Shown here: piece by piece, positions 1 to 8,045 of the stretch
Position numbering within the stretch: the stretch's first letter is position 1
How the letters are laid out: each line of letters begins with the position of its first letter
Origin: Eubacterium sp. UBA3782
GTDB taxonomy: Bacteria > Bacillota > Clostridia > Lachnospirales > Lachnospiraceae
DNA length: 18,906 nucleotides
Assembly: GCA_002368795.1 (NCBI GenBank)
Contig: DFFG01000030.1
Coordinates: forward strand, 6,574 to 25,479
Direction: 5' to 3'
Notes under the pieces: model-generated
Databases searched by the model: none
Seen by the model: only the letters and a program-made list of their open reading frames with translations
Told to the model about the DNA's origin: nothing
Translations under genes and position numbers: made by a program

Positions 1-56
1 GGTAAGGCAACGGACTCTGACTCCGTCATTTCCTGGTTCGAATCCAGGTAGCCCAG
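1..56 (+). tRNA. tRNA-Gln (anticodon CTG), 3' part only
   Basis: The window begins inside a tRNA. The anticodon stem ACGGA/TCCGT encloses the seven-base loop CTCTGAC, giving anticodon CTG, which reads the glutamine codon CAG. The T arm is CCTGG-TTCGAAT-CCAGG, and the 3' acceptor strand TAGCCCA is followed by discriminator G at 56. The next bases are CGCA, so CCA appears not to be encoded. The 5' acceptor strand and most of the D arm lie outside the window. Confidence 0.93.
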
Positions 57-60
57 CGCA

Positions 61-97
61 GGACCTGAATCATTTTGATTCAGGTCCTTTTTCTTTT
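61..97 (+). terminator. Rho-independent terminator of the tRNA transcript
   Basis: A perfect 11-bp stem (61-71 with 77-87) closes a five-base ATTTT loop and is followed by TTTTTCTTTT. It sits five bases after the tRNA and ends its transcription. On the other strand no T-run follows the hairpin, so it is not an obvious terminator for the leftward peptidase gene that converges on it. Confidence 0.93.
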
Positions 98-165
98 CCT
101 TCTTATTATTTCGTTCTATTTTACATATATGAATGAAATCGATCTTTCACGATCAAAAAAAAGGG

Positions 166-2133
166 TTAGTGCGTATCGAACCACTCTGTGATTTCCCGCA
201 GACGTTTGATCCGATGGAGCGGCTTGCCGCTTCTGGAGAGTTCATGATTCTCTCCGCGAAAGCAGACCATTTTTGCCTCGACCCCGTGGGAGATCAGAGC
301 AGTGAACATCTGGTAGCCCTGGTCGATGGGGCAGCGGTAATCCTCGAAGGAGTGAATAAACAGGGTCGGTGTCTTCACCTTGTCGGCGTACTTAAGCGGG
401 CTGTGCTCCCAGAGCTTTTCGGGATCCTGCCATGGATCGGAGGCATTCTGGTCCCTGGTGAAATCAACCCCGATATCTGAAACTCCATAGAAGGAAAACC
501 AGTTGGAGATGGACCGCTGGCTGGCACAGGCACGGAACCGGTCGGTGTGTCCGATGATCCAGTTGGTCATGAAGCCGCCATAGGAGCCGCCGGTCTCATA
601 CAGGCGGACCGGATCCATGGCTGGCCAGGCAGCAAGAGCCGCATCGGTAAAGACCATCAGGTCCTCATAATCGACGGTTCCATACTTTCCGCGGATATCC
701 ATAAATTCGCCCCTGCCGTCTGAACCTGTGGGATTGCAGAAGATCACAAAATATCCCTTCCCGGCCCAGTACTGCATTTCATGATAGAAAACCGGGCCGT
801 AGACGGTCTTGGGACCTCCGTGGACGTCCAGGATCACCGGATATTTCTTACCCGGATCATAATCAACCGGAGGCAGCACAAAACCATGCACCTCATAGCC
901 ATCCCTCTGCACGTTCAGGGCTTCCGGCTTCGCTACATATTTTCCTCTCAGTACAGCATCATTGAAAGTGCTCAGCTTCTTTCCGTTCCCGTCATAAAGC
1001 TCCTGACCCTTCATATCGAACAGGGCGGTCATCAGGATCCGACCATCTCGGACAGCGACAGACTCTACAGAACCGGCGCGGTCCGTCAGCTGCGTGATCT
1101 CGCCATTTTCCAGCTTATAGAGATGTGCGCAGTCATAACGTGTGGAGACAAAGTACACCGTATCTCCGTCGATGGCGATGGATTTCCCTCCGCCGTACCG
1201 GATATCCGAGCCCACACTGGTCCCGATGGCTTCTCCATATTTTGCGTAGAGAGAAAGATCCCCGCTCGCATAGTCATACCGGTAAAAATCATTGTCCGTA
1301 TTAAGGCCCAGGTGTTTATCCGAAGCCAGTAGCAGCAGGAAGGAATCGGCACAGGCAAAACCATTGATCTCCAACGTATCACTGCTTTGCACAAGACACG
1401 TTTCGCTCGCCGTTGCCAGATCCATCCGGCAAAGGGCGGCAGCCCCGGAGAGAGGAAGGAGAGGCTTCACAGGGGTGGCAAGATAGTACACGGACTGTTT
1501 GTCCGGAGACAGCTCCGCACCGGAAATGTCCACATTCAGCGCTGACAGCCTCCGAAGGGCCTTTTTCCTGGAATCATAATAGAAGAGAGAGGTATAGGCA
1601 CCCTTCGTATACGTGCTGCCGTTCCACCACCAGGGAACCTGCCGGATCTCCTCGTAATCCGCGTTCTCCTCCGTGTATTGCTTCCAGGCAGCCAGATCCT
1701 TCTTCCGTCCCAGATAAAGATCCTCAAAGCCGGGCAGCGTCTGTCCGGAAACGATCAGGTCGCCATTCGGAAGCGGGAGGATCCTCGATATCGGGATCGG
1801 AAAAGACAGAAACAGCTCCGCCTCCCCGCCATCCAGACGGATCTTGTAAAAGCGGCTGGTCGGATCAGGAGCCTTGGCATCCTTTTTCTCCTCCTCCCGG
1901 TCAGCCGGGAACAAAAGGGTATCCTCATCCAGATACTGAAAAGAGCGCTCCTTCCCGCCGGACGTCAGCTGACGGATCTTTCCATCCTTACGAACATACA
2001 GAAACGAGCGATAATCATTTTTCTTCTTATCCGCCTGTGAAACAACAAAACAGGCACTCTGTCCTTCCGGGGAAAACGCAAGTCCAGACAAAAACTTAAA
2101 GCTGCAGAAATCATCAATCGCGACAGAACGCAT
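166..2133 (-). CDS. S9 (prolyl oligopeptidase) family serine peptidase, acylaminoacyl-peptidase/dipeptidyl-peptidase-like
   Basis: A 655-residue protein with the two-part layout of S9 peptidases: an N-terminal beta-propeller of about 390 residues, where WD-like repeats carry LYVRKDGK- and LYKLENGE-type strands, then an alpha/beta hydrolase domain. The hydrolase part shows the family signature GGSYGGF with nucleophile S517, the acid D598 in FEDYRCP and H630 in GENHE, so the triad is complete. There is no signal peptide, so it is probably a cytoplasmic enzyme trimming short or N-blocked peptides; the exact substrate cannot be read from sequence. I chose the ATG at 2133 because AAAGGAG lies eight bases before it; the open frame continues 29 codons upstream but that extension has no ribosome site and crosses the -10 box. 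The gene is transcribed alone, leftward, behind the araC terminator. Confidence 0.92.
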   Translation of the reverse strand: MRSVAIDDFCSFKFLSGLAFSPEGQSACFVVSQADKKKNDYRSFLYVRKDGKIRQLTSGGKERSFQYLDEDTLLFPADREEEKKDAKAPDPTSRFYKIRLDGGEAELFLSFPIPISRILPLPNGDLIVSGQTLPGFEDLYLGRKKDLAAWKQYTEENADYEEIRQVPWWWNGSTYTKGAYTSLFYYDSRKKALRRLSALNVDISGAELSPDKQSVYYLATPVKPLLPLSGAAALCRMDLATASETCLVQSSDTLEINGFACADSFLLLLASDKHLGLNTDNDFYRYDYASGDLSLYAKYGEAIGTSVGSDIRYGGGKSIAIDGDTVYFVSTRYDCAHLYKLENGEITQLTDRAGSVESVAVRDGRILMTALFDMKGQELYDGNGKKLSTFNDAVLRGKYVAKPEALNVQRDGYEVHGFVLPPVDYDPGKKYPVILDVHGGPKTVYGPVFYHEMQYWAGKGYFVIFCNPTGSDGRGEFMDIRGKYGTVDYEDLMVFTDAALAAWPAMDPVRLYETGGSYGGFMTNWIIGHTDRFRACASQRSISNWFSFYGVSDIGVDFTRDQNASDPWQDPEKLWEHSPLKYADKVKTPTLFIHSFEDYRCPIDQGYQMFTALISHGVEAKMVCFRGENHELSRSGKPLHRIKRLREITEWFDTH

Positions 2134-2167
2134 AGTAAAGCTCCTTTCCGGAAATCGTACACATATA

Positions 2168-2196
2168 ATTATACATGCTTCCGGAGAAAGAAGCAC
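2168..2196 (-). promoter_or_regulatory. Candidate promoter of the S9 peptidase gene
   Basis: Read leftward, a perfect TATAAT lies at 2173-2168, about 35 bases before the chosen start codon. The hexamer 17 bases upstream (GTGCTT, 2196-2191) is a poor -35, so this is either a weak promoter or one helped by an activator. Confidence 0.45.
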
Positions 2197-2201
2197 CCTT
2201 T

Positions 2202-2219
2202 TGTCCGTTTCAGCGGACA
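2202..2219. promoter_or_regulatory. Inverted repeat just upstream of the peptidase promoter, possible operator
   Basis: TGTCCG and CGGACA face each other across six bases. The dyad sits directly upstream of the weak -35 of the leftward peptidase promoter, the usual place for an activator site. It could also simply be a small hairpin at the tail of the araC terminator. The protein that might bind is unknown. Confidence 0.3.
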
Positions 2220-2221
2220 CG

Positions 2222-2315
2222 AAAAAGCCCCACGGAGGAAAGGCATTACGCGAACGGCTTCGGCCCTCTGGGCCTGCAGATTGTTCGCTTTAATGCCTTT
2301 CCTCCGTGGGGCTTT
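2222..2315 (-). terminator. Very long nested hairpin, probable terminator of the araC transcript
   Basis: A perfect 25-bp inverted repeat (2224-2248 with 2291-2315) continues after a small internal loop with GCGAAC/GTTCGC (2250-2255 with 2283-2288). A GGCCC-TCT-GGGCC hairpin (2262-2274) is nested at the centre. Read leftward, the structure begins about 20 bases after the araC stop and ends in GGGGC followed by TTTTT, the layout of an intrinsic terminator. The stem is far longer than a normal terminator needs, so a small non-autonomous element or a structured RNA is an alternative. Confidence 0.75.
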
Positions 2316-2335
2316 ATCTACCCGAAACTCTTTAG

Positions 2336-3202
2336 TCAGCCCTCCGCCGTTTCCCGGTGCAGCTTTCTGTATTTGGCTGGCGACAGCCCTTTGTTTTTGC
2401 GGAAGAGGCGGCTGAAGTACATGGGATTGTCGTAGCCGACGCTGCGGGCGATCTCGGTGACGCTGACGTCGGTCGTTTCCAGGAGGAACTGGGCGTTGCG
2501 GATCCGCTGGCTTAGGATGAACTGCATGGGCGATACGCCGATGACAGTGTGGAAGGCCTTGTTGAACCAGCTGGTGCTCATGTTTCGTGAGGCGGCGTAC
2601 TGCTCGATGCTGATGCATTCATTGTAGTGGTTTCGGAAATAGTCCTTGGCCCGCTCGGCTTCATCCCGGGCAAAGCTGGAGATGCCGGGCCGCTCGTCGT
2701 TCATCCGCCGGTGCATGAGCAGGAGGAGCTCCCGGAAGAGCAGGGTGAGGGATTCTTCGTAGCCCCATGCACATTCGATCAGTTCGTCCCGCATCCGCCG
2801 GAACAGGTCTTCGTAGTCCAGGGACAGACCGGTGTGCAGGATGTGGCCATCCAGCGGGATCTCATAATGGGCCAGGATGTTGCGGACCTGTTTGCCTGTG
2901 AAGTGGACAAACCAGTATTGCGAGTGATCCTTTGCCAGGAAATGGTAGCGCTGCTCCTGGCGGGGCTGGTAGAGGACCATGTTGCCGGCAGGCACGACGA
3001 TGTCCTGTCCTTCCAGCTGGAAGTGTCCCTCCCCGGCTGCGACGTAGATCAGCTGCCAGTCGACACGCCCTTTTGGCCGCCAGGTAGGGAGCTTGGGCCA
3101 GGTGTGCAGCTGATATGTGCCGGCACTGAGGATGCGCAGCGGGAGCTTTTGCTCTTTAAAAGGAACACGTGAATTGAACAGATAACCAGAGTTTACGTAC
3201 AT
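2336..3202 (-). CDS. AraC-family transcriptional regulator
   Basis: A 288-residue protein of typical AraC/XylS size. Residues about 45-100 form a cupin-like sensor domain, with GEGHFQLEG and the VPAGNMVLYQP strand, which would hold a sugar. Residues about 185-283 carry the paired helix-turn-helix DNA-binding domain: first recognition region around 198-222, second around 246-268, ending in the family signature DNPMYFSRLFRKNKGLSPAKYR. The start at 3202 has AGGAAG eight bases upstream. It is divergent from the beta-galactosidase and symporter genes, so it very probably regulates them, most likely as an inducer-dependent activator; that role is inferred from position. The ligand could be lactose, galactose or another beta-galactoside. 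Confidence 0.93.
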   Translation of the reverse strand: MYVNSGYLFNSRVPFKEQKLPLRILSAGTYQLHTWPKLPTWRPKGRVDWQLIYVAAGEGHFQLEGQDIVVPAGNMVLYQPRQEQRYHFLAKDHSQYWFVHFTGKQVRNILAHYEIPLDGHILHTGLSLDYEDLFRRMRDELIECAWGYEESLTLLFRELLLLMHRRMNDERPGISSFARDEAERAKDYFRNHYNECISIEQYAASRNMSTSWFNKAFHTVIGVSPMQFILSQRIRNAQFLLETTDVSVTEIARSVGYDNPMYFSRLFRKNKGLSPAKYRKLHRETAEG

Positions 3203-3317
3203 TTCAGCACTTCCTTTCTATTTAATTTTCAGCCGCCGGCACTTGCTTCCTGGCAGCTTGGGGAAGCTTCAGCCTGCGAAAAATGCAGGAGGATGTTTCC
3301 CACTGGTCAGGCCCGGC

Positions 3318-3342
3318 GCTGTCTGCAGATACTGCAGACAGC
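3318..3342. promoter_or_regulatory. Perfect 11-bp palindrome, candidate operator
   Basis: Two 11-base arms (3318-3328 and 3332-3342, GCTGTCTGCAG and its complement) are separated by ATA. It lies almost centrally between the divergent genes. A perfect dyad suits a dimeric repressor or activator; classical AraC proteins more often use direct repeats, so either the local regulator or a global one may bind. As RNA it would be a stable hairpin but lacks a T-run. Confidence 0.45.
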
Positions 3343-3437
3343 AGGGCAGGTACCTCTTGTTTCTTCATTTTAACTGCTGGATGTGATTTTATCTACTCGG
3401 TTGGCGATTTGTGCAGAAAACAGATTGCTTTGTTTAT

Positions 3438-3465
3438 ATGCTTTTTTGTTATGAATCAGTATGAT
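3438..3465 (+). promoter_or_regulatory. Weak candidate promoter of lacZ
   Basis: TATGAT at 3460-3465 is a reasonable -10 box in an AT-rich stretch. The best hexamer at a suitable distance upstream is ATGCTT (3438-3443, 16-base spacer), a poor -35. Such a promoter would need an activator, consistent with the divergent AraC gene. Other nearby hexamers are equally possible. Confidence 0.28.
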
Positions 3466-3493
3466 TTTAGTGGGATAGCATAACACTTAGGCG

Positions 3494-3530
3494 CCATTTC
3501 AGGCAAACGCCCGGGGCGAAGCTGAAATGG
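3494..3530 (+). promoter_or_regulatory. 5'-UTR hairpin immediately before the lacZ ribosome binding site
   Basis: CCATTTCAG (3494-3502) and CTGAAATGG (3522-3530) are perfect complements, and a CGCC/GGCG stem (3508-3511 with 3515-3518) nests inside. It ends about ten bases before the AAAGGGGG ribosome site. With no T-run it is not a terminator; it may protect the 5' end of the mRNA, tune translation, or act as a DNA operator. Confidence 0.5.
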
Positions 3531-3540
3531 AAAACGAAGG

Positions 3541-3558
3541 AAAGGGGGTCTTGCATTG
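3541..3558 (+). promoter_or_regulatory. Ribosome binding site that fixes a TTG start for lacZ
   Basis: AAAGGGGGT (3541-3549) is followed by TTG at 3556, a normal spacing. No ATG occurs in frame until residue 48, well inside the conserved GH2 N-terminal domain, so the TTG start is well supported. Confidence 0.75.
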
Positions 3559-6500
3559 ATCGTTCCAAGATTGTATGAGGATCTGACCGTTCTGCATCAG
3601 AATACGCTGCCGGTCCACGCGTATTTTATCCCGGAAGCACCGGGGGAGGACAGGCCGTGGGATCTGCCGGAGCGGGGAGAGCTTGAGCGTCTGCAGATGC
3701 TTAGCGGCTGTGCCTGGGATTTCCGTTATTATGCCAGCATTCATGAGGTGAAGGAGGAGTTCTTCCTGGAGAGCTTTGCAGCGGATGCCGGCTGGAAGAA
3801 GGAGATGGTTCCCTTCTGTTGGCAGATGCGGGGATACGATGCCCATCAGTACACCAACATCCGGTATCCGTTTCCTTTTGATCCTCCCTACGTTCCCCAG
3901 AAAAACCCCTGCGGAGCGTACCGCCATTTGTTTGTCTGGCATGAGGATCCGGAAACGCCCGATGTCACGCTTTGCTTTGAGGGTGTGGATTCCTGCTTTT
4001 ATGTGTGGATGAATGGAGTCTATGTGGGATACAGCCAGGTATCCCACCACACCTCTGAGTTTTCGGTCGGACATCTCTTGCGTGAAGGAGAGAACCTGCT
4101 GGCTGTGCTGGTGCTGAAATGGTGCGATGGCAGCTACCTGGAGGATCAGGATAAGTTTCGGATGTCGGGTATCTTCCGTGATGTCTATCTGATCCGCCGG
4201 CCAAAGGACCATATCCGGGATTATGTGATCACGACCGGTTTATCGGATGATGGGGAGACGGCCGATATACATATACGTTTCCAATTTGCCGGGAAACCGC
4301 TTCCGGTGACGCTGCATCTGCTGGCACCGGAAACAGGAGAGCTGACAGCCACCGCCCGTCTTGAGGCGGGGGAGGAGATCACTCTTTCTGTCACCAGACC
4401 ACTTCTTTGGAATGCGGAGTTGCCGAAGCTGTACACGCTGATCATGGAAACGCCGGGCGAGATGATCCGGGAGACGGTGGGCATCCGCAGCATCTGCGTG
4501 AAGAATGGCATCGTGCTTCTGAACGGATCGCCGATCATCTTCCGGGGCGTCAACCGTCATGAATCCGATCCCGTCACCGGATTTTGTGTGGACCGGGCGG
4601 GAGTGGAGAGAGATCTGCGGATGATCAAGGCGCACAACTTCAATGCGGTCCGGGCCAGCCATTATCCGAACGTTCCCTGGTTCTATCAGCTGTGCGACCA
4701 GATCGGCCTGTATGTGATCGATGAGGCGGATAACGAGAGCCATGGAACGGCGCCGCTCTATTTCAACGAGGATGATTATGCCGAGCGTATGCGGCTGGCT
4801 CATGAGCGGATCGCCGACAATCCGGATTTCATCGCGCCGACCCTCGACCGGGTGCAGTCGATGGTCATCCGGAACCGGAACCGGCCCTCTGTGCTGGTCT
4901 GGTCCATGGGAAATGAGTGCGGCTATGGATGTACCTTCGAGGCGTCCCTTCGCTGGACGAAGCAGACAGATCCGGACCGGCTTACCCACTATGAGAGTGC
5001 CTATTACATGCCCGGGGACCGGGCATACGACACCTCGGATATCGATCTGTTCGGCCGCATGTACCCGGCATTTGATGAGGTGACGGCCTATCTGGAGAAC
5101 GATCCGAAAAAACCGCTGCTTTTGGTGGAATACTGTCATGCCATGGGCAACAGCCCGGGAGATTTTCTGGAATACCGGGAGCTGACGGAAAAATGGCCGA
5201 TGCTCTGCGGCGGTTTTGTCTGGGAATGGTGCGATCATGCCATCGACAAGGGGCCGGCTGCTGACGGCAGGCGGATGTACTGGTATGGTGGGGATCACGG
5301 TGAGCTGCAGCATGACGGAAATTTCTGCCTGGACGGCCTGGTCTATCCGGACCGCAGACCTCATACCGGCCTTCTGGAATACAAAAACGTCCACCGGCCG
5401 CTGCGGTCTGCCTACAATACGACAGCCGGTACGCTAACGGTAGAGAACCACTGGGATTTTCTGGAGGCTTCCGCCCTGGTGCGGGGCTGCTATGTCCTGG
5501 AGAAGAATGGCGCCGGGATCGCTGCCGGGGAGATCCGCCTGCCGCGTCTTCCGGCTCGGGGAAGGACAGCGCTTCCCCTGCCGTTAAACCTTCCGGCGGA
5601 TGGCAGAGTTTTCCTTCGGATCATCTGGACCATGAAGCAAAGCCTGCCGGGTCTTCCGGAAGGGCATGTCCTCGGATTTGATGAGTGCCGGATCCCGGGT
5701 ATGGACAGAGTATGTCTGCCCGCCCGCCTGATCTACAGAACGGCATCCCAGACTCTGCAGCCGCCAAAGGTGGAGGAGGACGGAGAACATCTGCGGATCA
5801 GCGGGGAGGGATTCTCCTATACGCTGGATACCCTGACCGGCTGCTTTGTTTCCTGGAAGATCCGGGGAAAGGAATGGCTGAATGCACCGGCAGATCTCAA
5901 TCTCTGGCGGGCGCCGGTGGACAATGACCGGAATGTGGCAGACCTGTGGCGCTGGGAACGGCTGGACAAGACCGAGACCCGGGCCTTCGGGATCATCTTC
6001 CGGCAGGCCGGGGATACGATCCGGATCCGCATCCGCCAGTCTGTGGCGGCCATGTCCGTACAGCCATTTCTCCGGGTGTGGACAGATTACAGGATCCGGC
6101 CGGATGGCAGCATCCAGGCGGAATTCCGGGCAGAAAAGGACGAGCATGTTTTATCACTGCCCAGGATCGGCCTGCGGCTGTTCCTTGACAGCTCCTTTGA
6201 CCAGGCGGAATACTACGGGATCGGACCGGAGGAAAGCTATGCAGATAAATGCCGCGCCGGCTGGCACGGCAGGTTCCGCGCACCAGTCAGGGATCTGCAT
6301 GAGGATTATATCCGGCCCCAGGAAAACGGAAGCCATGCCGACTGCGACTATGTCCGGCTTACGGGTCCTTTTGGGACACTGTCGGCGGCAGCGGCAGACG
6401 GACAGACCTTTTCCTTTAATGCGTCCTTCTATTCCCAGGAGGAGCTGGAGAGCAGGCGGCATAATTACGAGCTGGAGGAGTGCGGCAGCACGATCCTGTG

Positions 6501-6627
6501 CCTCGATCACCGGATGGCCGGAATCGGATCGGCAAGCTGCGGCCCCGCCCTGGCGGAAACGTACCGTGTAGATGCAGACAGATACAGCTTTGCCTTTGTT
6601 ATCCGGCCGGAAGCCGGAACAGATTAG
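3556..6627 (+). CDS. lacZ: Beta-galactosidase, glycoside hydrolase family 2 (LacZ type)
   Basis: A 1023-residue protein, almost the length of E. coli LacZ, with the full domain series: N-terminal jelly-roll sugar-binding domain, immunoglobulin-like domain, TIM barrel from about residue 325, and the C-terminal Bgal_small_N domain from about 740. The acid/base glutamate is E454 in the MGNECG motif and the nucleophile E525 in VEYCHAMGNSPGDF, both intact. There is no signal peptide, so it hydrolyses beta-galactosides inside the cell after uptake. It is followed 20 bases later by the sugar symporter, clearly its operon partner, and the divergent AraC gene is the likely regulator. The TTG start may keep uninduced expression low. 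Lactose is the default substrate, but GH2 enzymes in gut bacteria also act on other beta-galactosides. Confidence 0.95.
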   Translation: MIVPRLYEDLTVLHQNTLPVHAYFIPEAPGEDRPWDLPERGELERLQMLSGCAWDFRYYASIHEVKEEFFLESFAADAGWKKEMVPFCWQMRGYDAHQYTNIRYPFPFDPPYVPQKNPCGAYRHLFVWHEDPETPDVTLCFEGVDSCFYVWMNGVYVGYSQVSHHTSEFSVGHLLREGENLLAVLVLKWCDGSYLEDQDKFRMSGIFRDVYLIRRPKDHIRDYVITTGLSDDGETADIHIRFQFAGKPLPVTLHLLAPETGELTATARLEAGEEITLSVTRPLLWNAELPKLYTLIMETPGEMIRETVGIRSICVKNGIVLLNGSPIIFRGVNRHESDPVTGFCVDRAGVERDLRMIKAHNFNAVRASHYPNVPWFYQLCDQIGLYVIDEADNESHGTAPLYFNEDDYAERMRLAHERIADNPDFIAPTLDRVQSMVIRNRNRPSVLVWSMGNECGYGCTFEASLRWTKQTDPDRLTHYESAYYMPGDRAYDTSDIDLFGRMYPAFDEVTAYLENDPKKPLLLVEYCHAMGNSPGDFLEYRELTEKWPMLCGGFVWEWCDHAIDKGPAADGRRMYWYGGDHGELQHDGNFCLDGLVYPDRRPHTGLLEYKNVHRPLRSAYNTTAGTLTVENHWDFLEASALVRGCYVLEKNGAGIAAGEIRLPRLPARGRTALPLPLNLPADGRVFLRIIWTMKQSLPGLPEGHVLGFDECRIPGMDRVCLPARLIYRTASQTLQPPKVEEDGEHLRISGEGFSYTLDTLTGCFVSWKIRGKEWLNAPADLNLWRAPVDNDRNVADLWRWERLDKTETRAFGIIFRQAGDTIRIRIRQSVAAMSVQPFLRVWTDYRIRPDGSIQAEFRAEKDEHVLSLPRIGLRLFLDSSFDQAEYYGIGPEESYADKCRAGWHGRFRAPVRDLHEDYIRPQENGSHADCDYVRLTGPFGTLSAAAADGQTFSFNASFYSQEELESRRHNYELEECGSTILCLDHRMAGIGSASCGPALAETYRVDADRYSFAFVIRPEAGTD

Positions 6628-6647
6628 GCGGAAAGGGGAATCAGACA

Positions 6648-8021
6648 ATGAAAGAAAAGACTTACCTGAAATGGTACAACAAGATCGGTTATGGCTCCGG
6701 AGACATCGCAGGCAACGTCGTGTACGCCCTGCTGTCGGCCTTTGTCATGATCTTCCTGACCGATACCGTCGGCATGAACGCCGGCATTGTCGGTACGCTC
6801 ATTGCCGTCTCCAAGCTCTTCGATGGCGTCAGCGATATCTTTTTCGGATCACTGATCGATAAGACCAAAAGCCGGATGGGAAAAGCCCGGCCGTGGATGT
6901 TCTATGGGTATTTTGGCTGTGCCGTATGCCTGGTTGCGATCTTCTTTATCCCTGCGGATATCAGTCCGTTTGCTCAGTATGCCTGGTTCTTCATTGCCTA
7001 CACGCTGCTGAACGCAGGCTTCTATACGGCAAACAACATCGCCTACTCGGCGTTGACCGCCCTGGTCACAAAGAACAACCATGAGCGTGTGGAGATGGGC
7101 TCGATCCGCTTTATGTTTGCATTTGGTACCAGCATGCTGATCCAGACCATCACCGTCGGCCTGGTGGCAAGATTTGGCGGCGGTGCGGCCGCATGGCGGA
7201 TCGTAGCCGTGATCTACGCCATCGTCGGCATCATCTCCAACACCTTATCCGTATTCTCGGTAAAAGAGCTGCCGGAGGAGGAGCTGGACGAGGGGCGGCC
7301 GGCCGCAGAGCAGGCACCGGAGGAAAAGTACAGCCTGATCGATGCCTTCGGTCTGTTGATCCGGAACAAATATTACCTCATGATCTGTGCCTCCTATATC
7401 CTGATGCAGATCTATTCGGCCACGCTGAACATGGGCATTTATTATATGACCTACGTCTTAAAGAATGCGAACCTTCTGGGCGTGTTCTCCTGGGCGATCA
7501 ACATTCCGATGATCATCGGCCTTCTGTTTACGCCTGCCCTGGTGGCGAAATGGGGCGGGATGTACCGCCTGAATCTGACCGGCTATACCATCGGAACCCT
7601 GGGAAGGCTGGGCGTTGTGGCGGCTGGATATATGGGCTCTGTGCCCCTGATGCTGGTCTGCACCGCCATCGCCGCCATCGGCATGAGCCCGCTGCAGGGT
7701 GATATGAACGCCCTGATCGCCACCTGCTCGGAGTACACCTATCTGACCAGCGGCAAGCGGGTAGACGGAACGATGTATTCCTGCACATCGCTTGGAACAA
7801 AGCTTGGCGGCGGAATCGGCACCGCGCTGGCCGGCTGGCTGCTTGCTCTCAGCGGATATGTGGGCGGCGCGGCAGTGCAGAGCGCATCCTGCATCACCAT
7901 GCTACACGTGATGTATCTGTGGCTGCCCATGATTTTCAACCTGCTGATCACCCTGATCCTGACCCGGCTGAATGTTGAGAAGGCAAACGAAGATCTGCGC
8001 GCGAAAAAGCGGGCAGGCTAA
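6648..8021 (+). CDS. GPH-family (MelB/XylP-like) sugar:cation symporter
   Basis: A 457-residue, very hydrophobic protein with about twelve membrane spans in two halves, joined by a charged cytoplasmic loop at residues 206-229. It carries the GPH signature after helix 2: DGVSD with D59 and D63, matching the cation-site aspartates of MelB, then GSLIDKTKSRMGKARPW (67-83). It lacks the C-terminal EIIA-like domain found in LacS transporters. The start at 6648 has GGAAAGGGG upstream, and the gap to lacZ is only 20 bases, so the two are co-transcribed. Likely role: uptake of lactose or another galactoside with H+ or Na+. The frame stays open 56 codons further upstream inside lacZ, but that part is out-of-frame lacZ sequence, not transporter. 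Confidence 0.92.
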   Translation: MKEKTYLKWYNKIGYGSGDIAGNVVYALLSAFVMIFLTDTVGMNAGIVGTLIAVSKLFDGVSDIFFGSLIDKTKSRMGKARPWMFYGYFGCAVCLVAIFFIPADISPFAQYAWFFIAYTLLNAGFYTANNIAYSALTALVTKNNHERVEMGSIRFMFAFGTSMLIQTITVGLVARFGGGAAAWRIVAVIYAIVGIISNTLSVFSVKELPEEELDEGRPAAEQAPEEKYSLIDAFGLLIRNKYYLMICASYILMQIYSATLNMGIYYMTYVLKNANLLGVFSWAINIPMIIGLLFTPALVAKWGGMYRLNLTGYTIGTLGRLGVVAAGYMGSVPLMLVCTAIAAIGMSPLQGDMNALIATCSEYTYLTSGKRVDGTMYSCTSLGTKLGGGIGTALAGWLLALSGYVGGAAVQSASCITMLHVMYLWLPMIFNLLITLILTRLNVEKANEDLRAKKRAG

Positions 8022-8045
8022 AAAATGACAGAATGTCCTCCACAG

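Larger units (their letters stand above)
3203..3555. other. Divergent control region between araC and lacZ
   Basis: This 353-base non-coding stretch is AT-rich in its second half and full of dyads: GCTTCC/GGAAGC (3245-3250 with 3262-3267), CCTGC/GCAGG (3273-3277 with 3285-3289), an 11-bp palindrome at 3318-3342 and a 5'-UTR hairpin at 3494-3530. TGATTTTA occurs twice in direct orientation (3384-3391 and 3462-3469). No convincing promoter with both hexamers is visible for either gene, which fits activator-dependent transcription. A 66-codon frame at 3283-3483 has no ribosome site and no recognisable protein, so I do not call it. Confidence 0.7.

Noticed and set aside
2134..2220. N-terminal extension of the S9 peptidase by 29 residues
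   Set aside because: The extension would be read from the -10 box and has no ribosome site, whereas the ATG at 2133 has a good one.
3283..3483. A possible 66-residue protein in the araC-lacZ intergenic region
   Set aside because: It overlaps the palindrome and the AT-rich promoter area, and looks like no known small protein; its AGGAGG-like context is part of the GCAGG dyad.
4240..5394. A 384-codon minus-strand frame inside lacZ
   Set aside because: Antisense of the catalytic barrel of a clearly intact beta-galactosidase.
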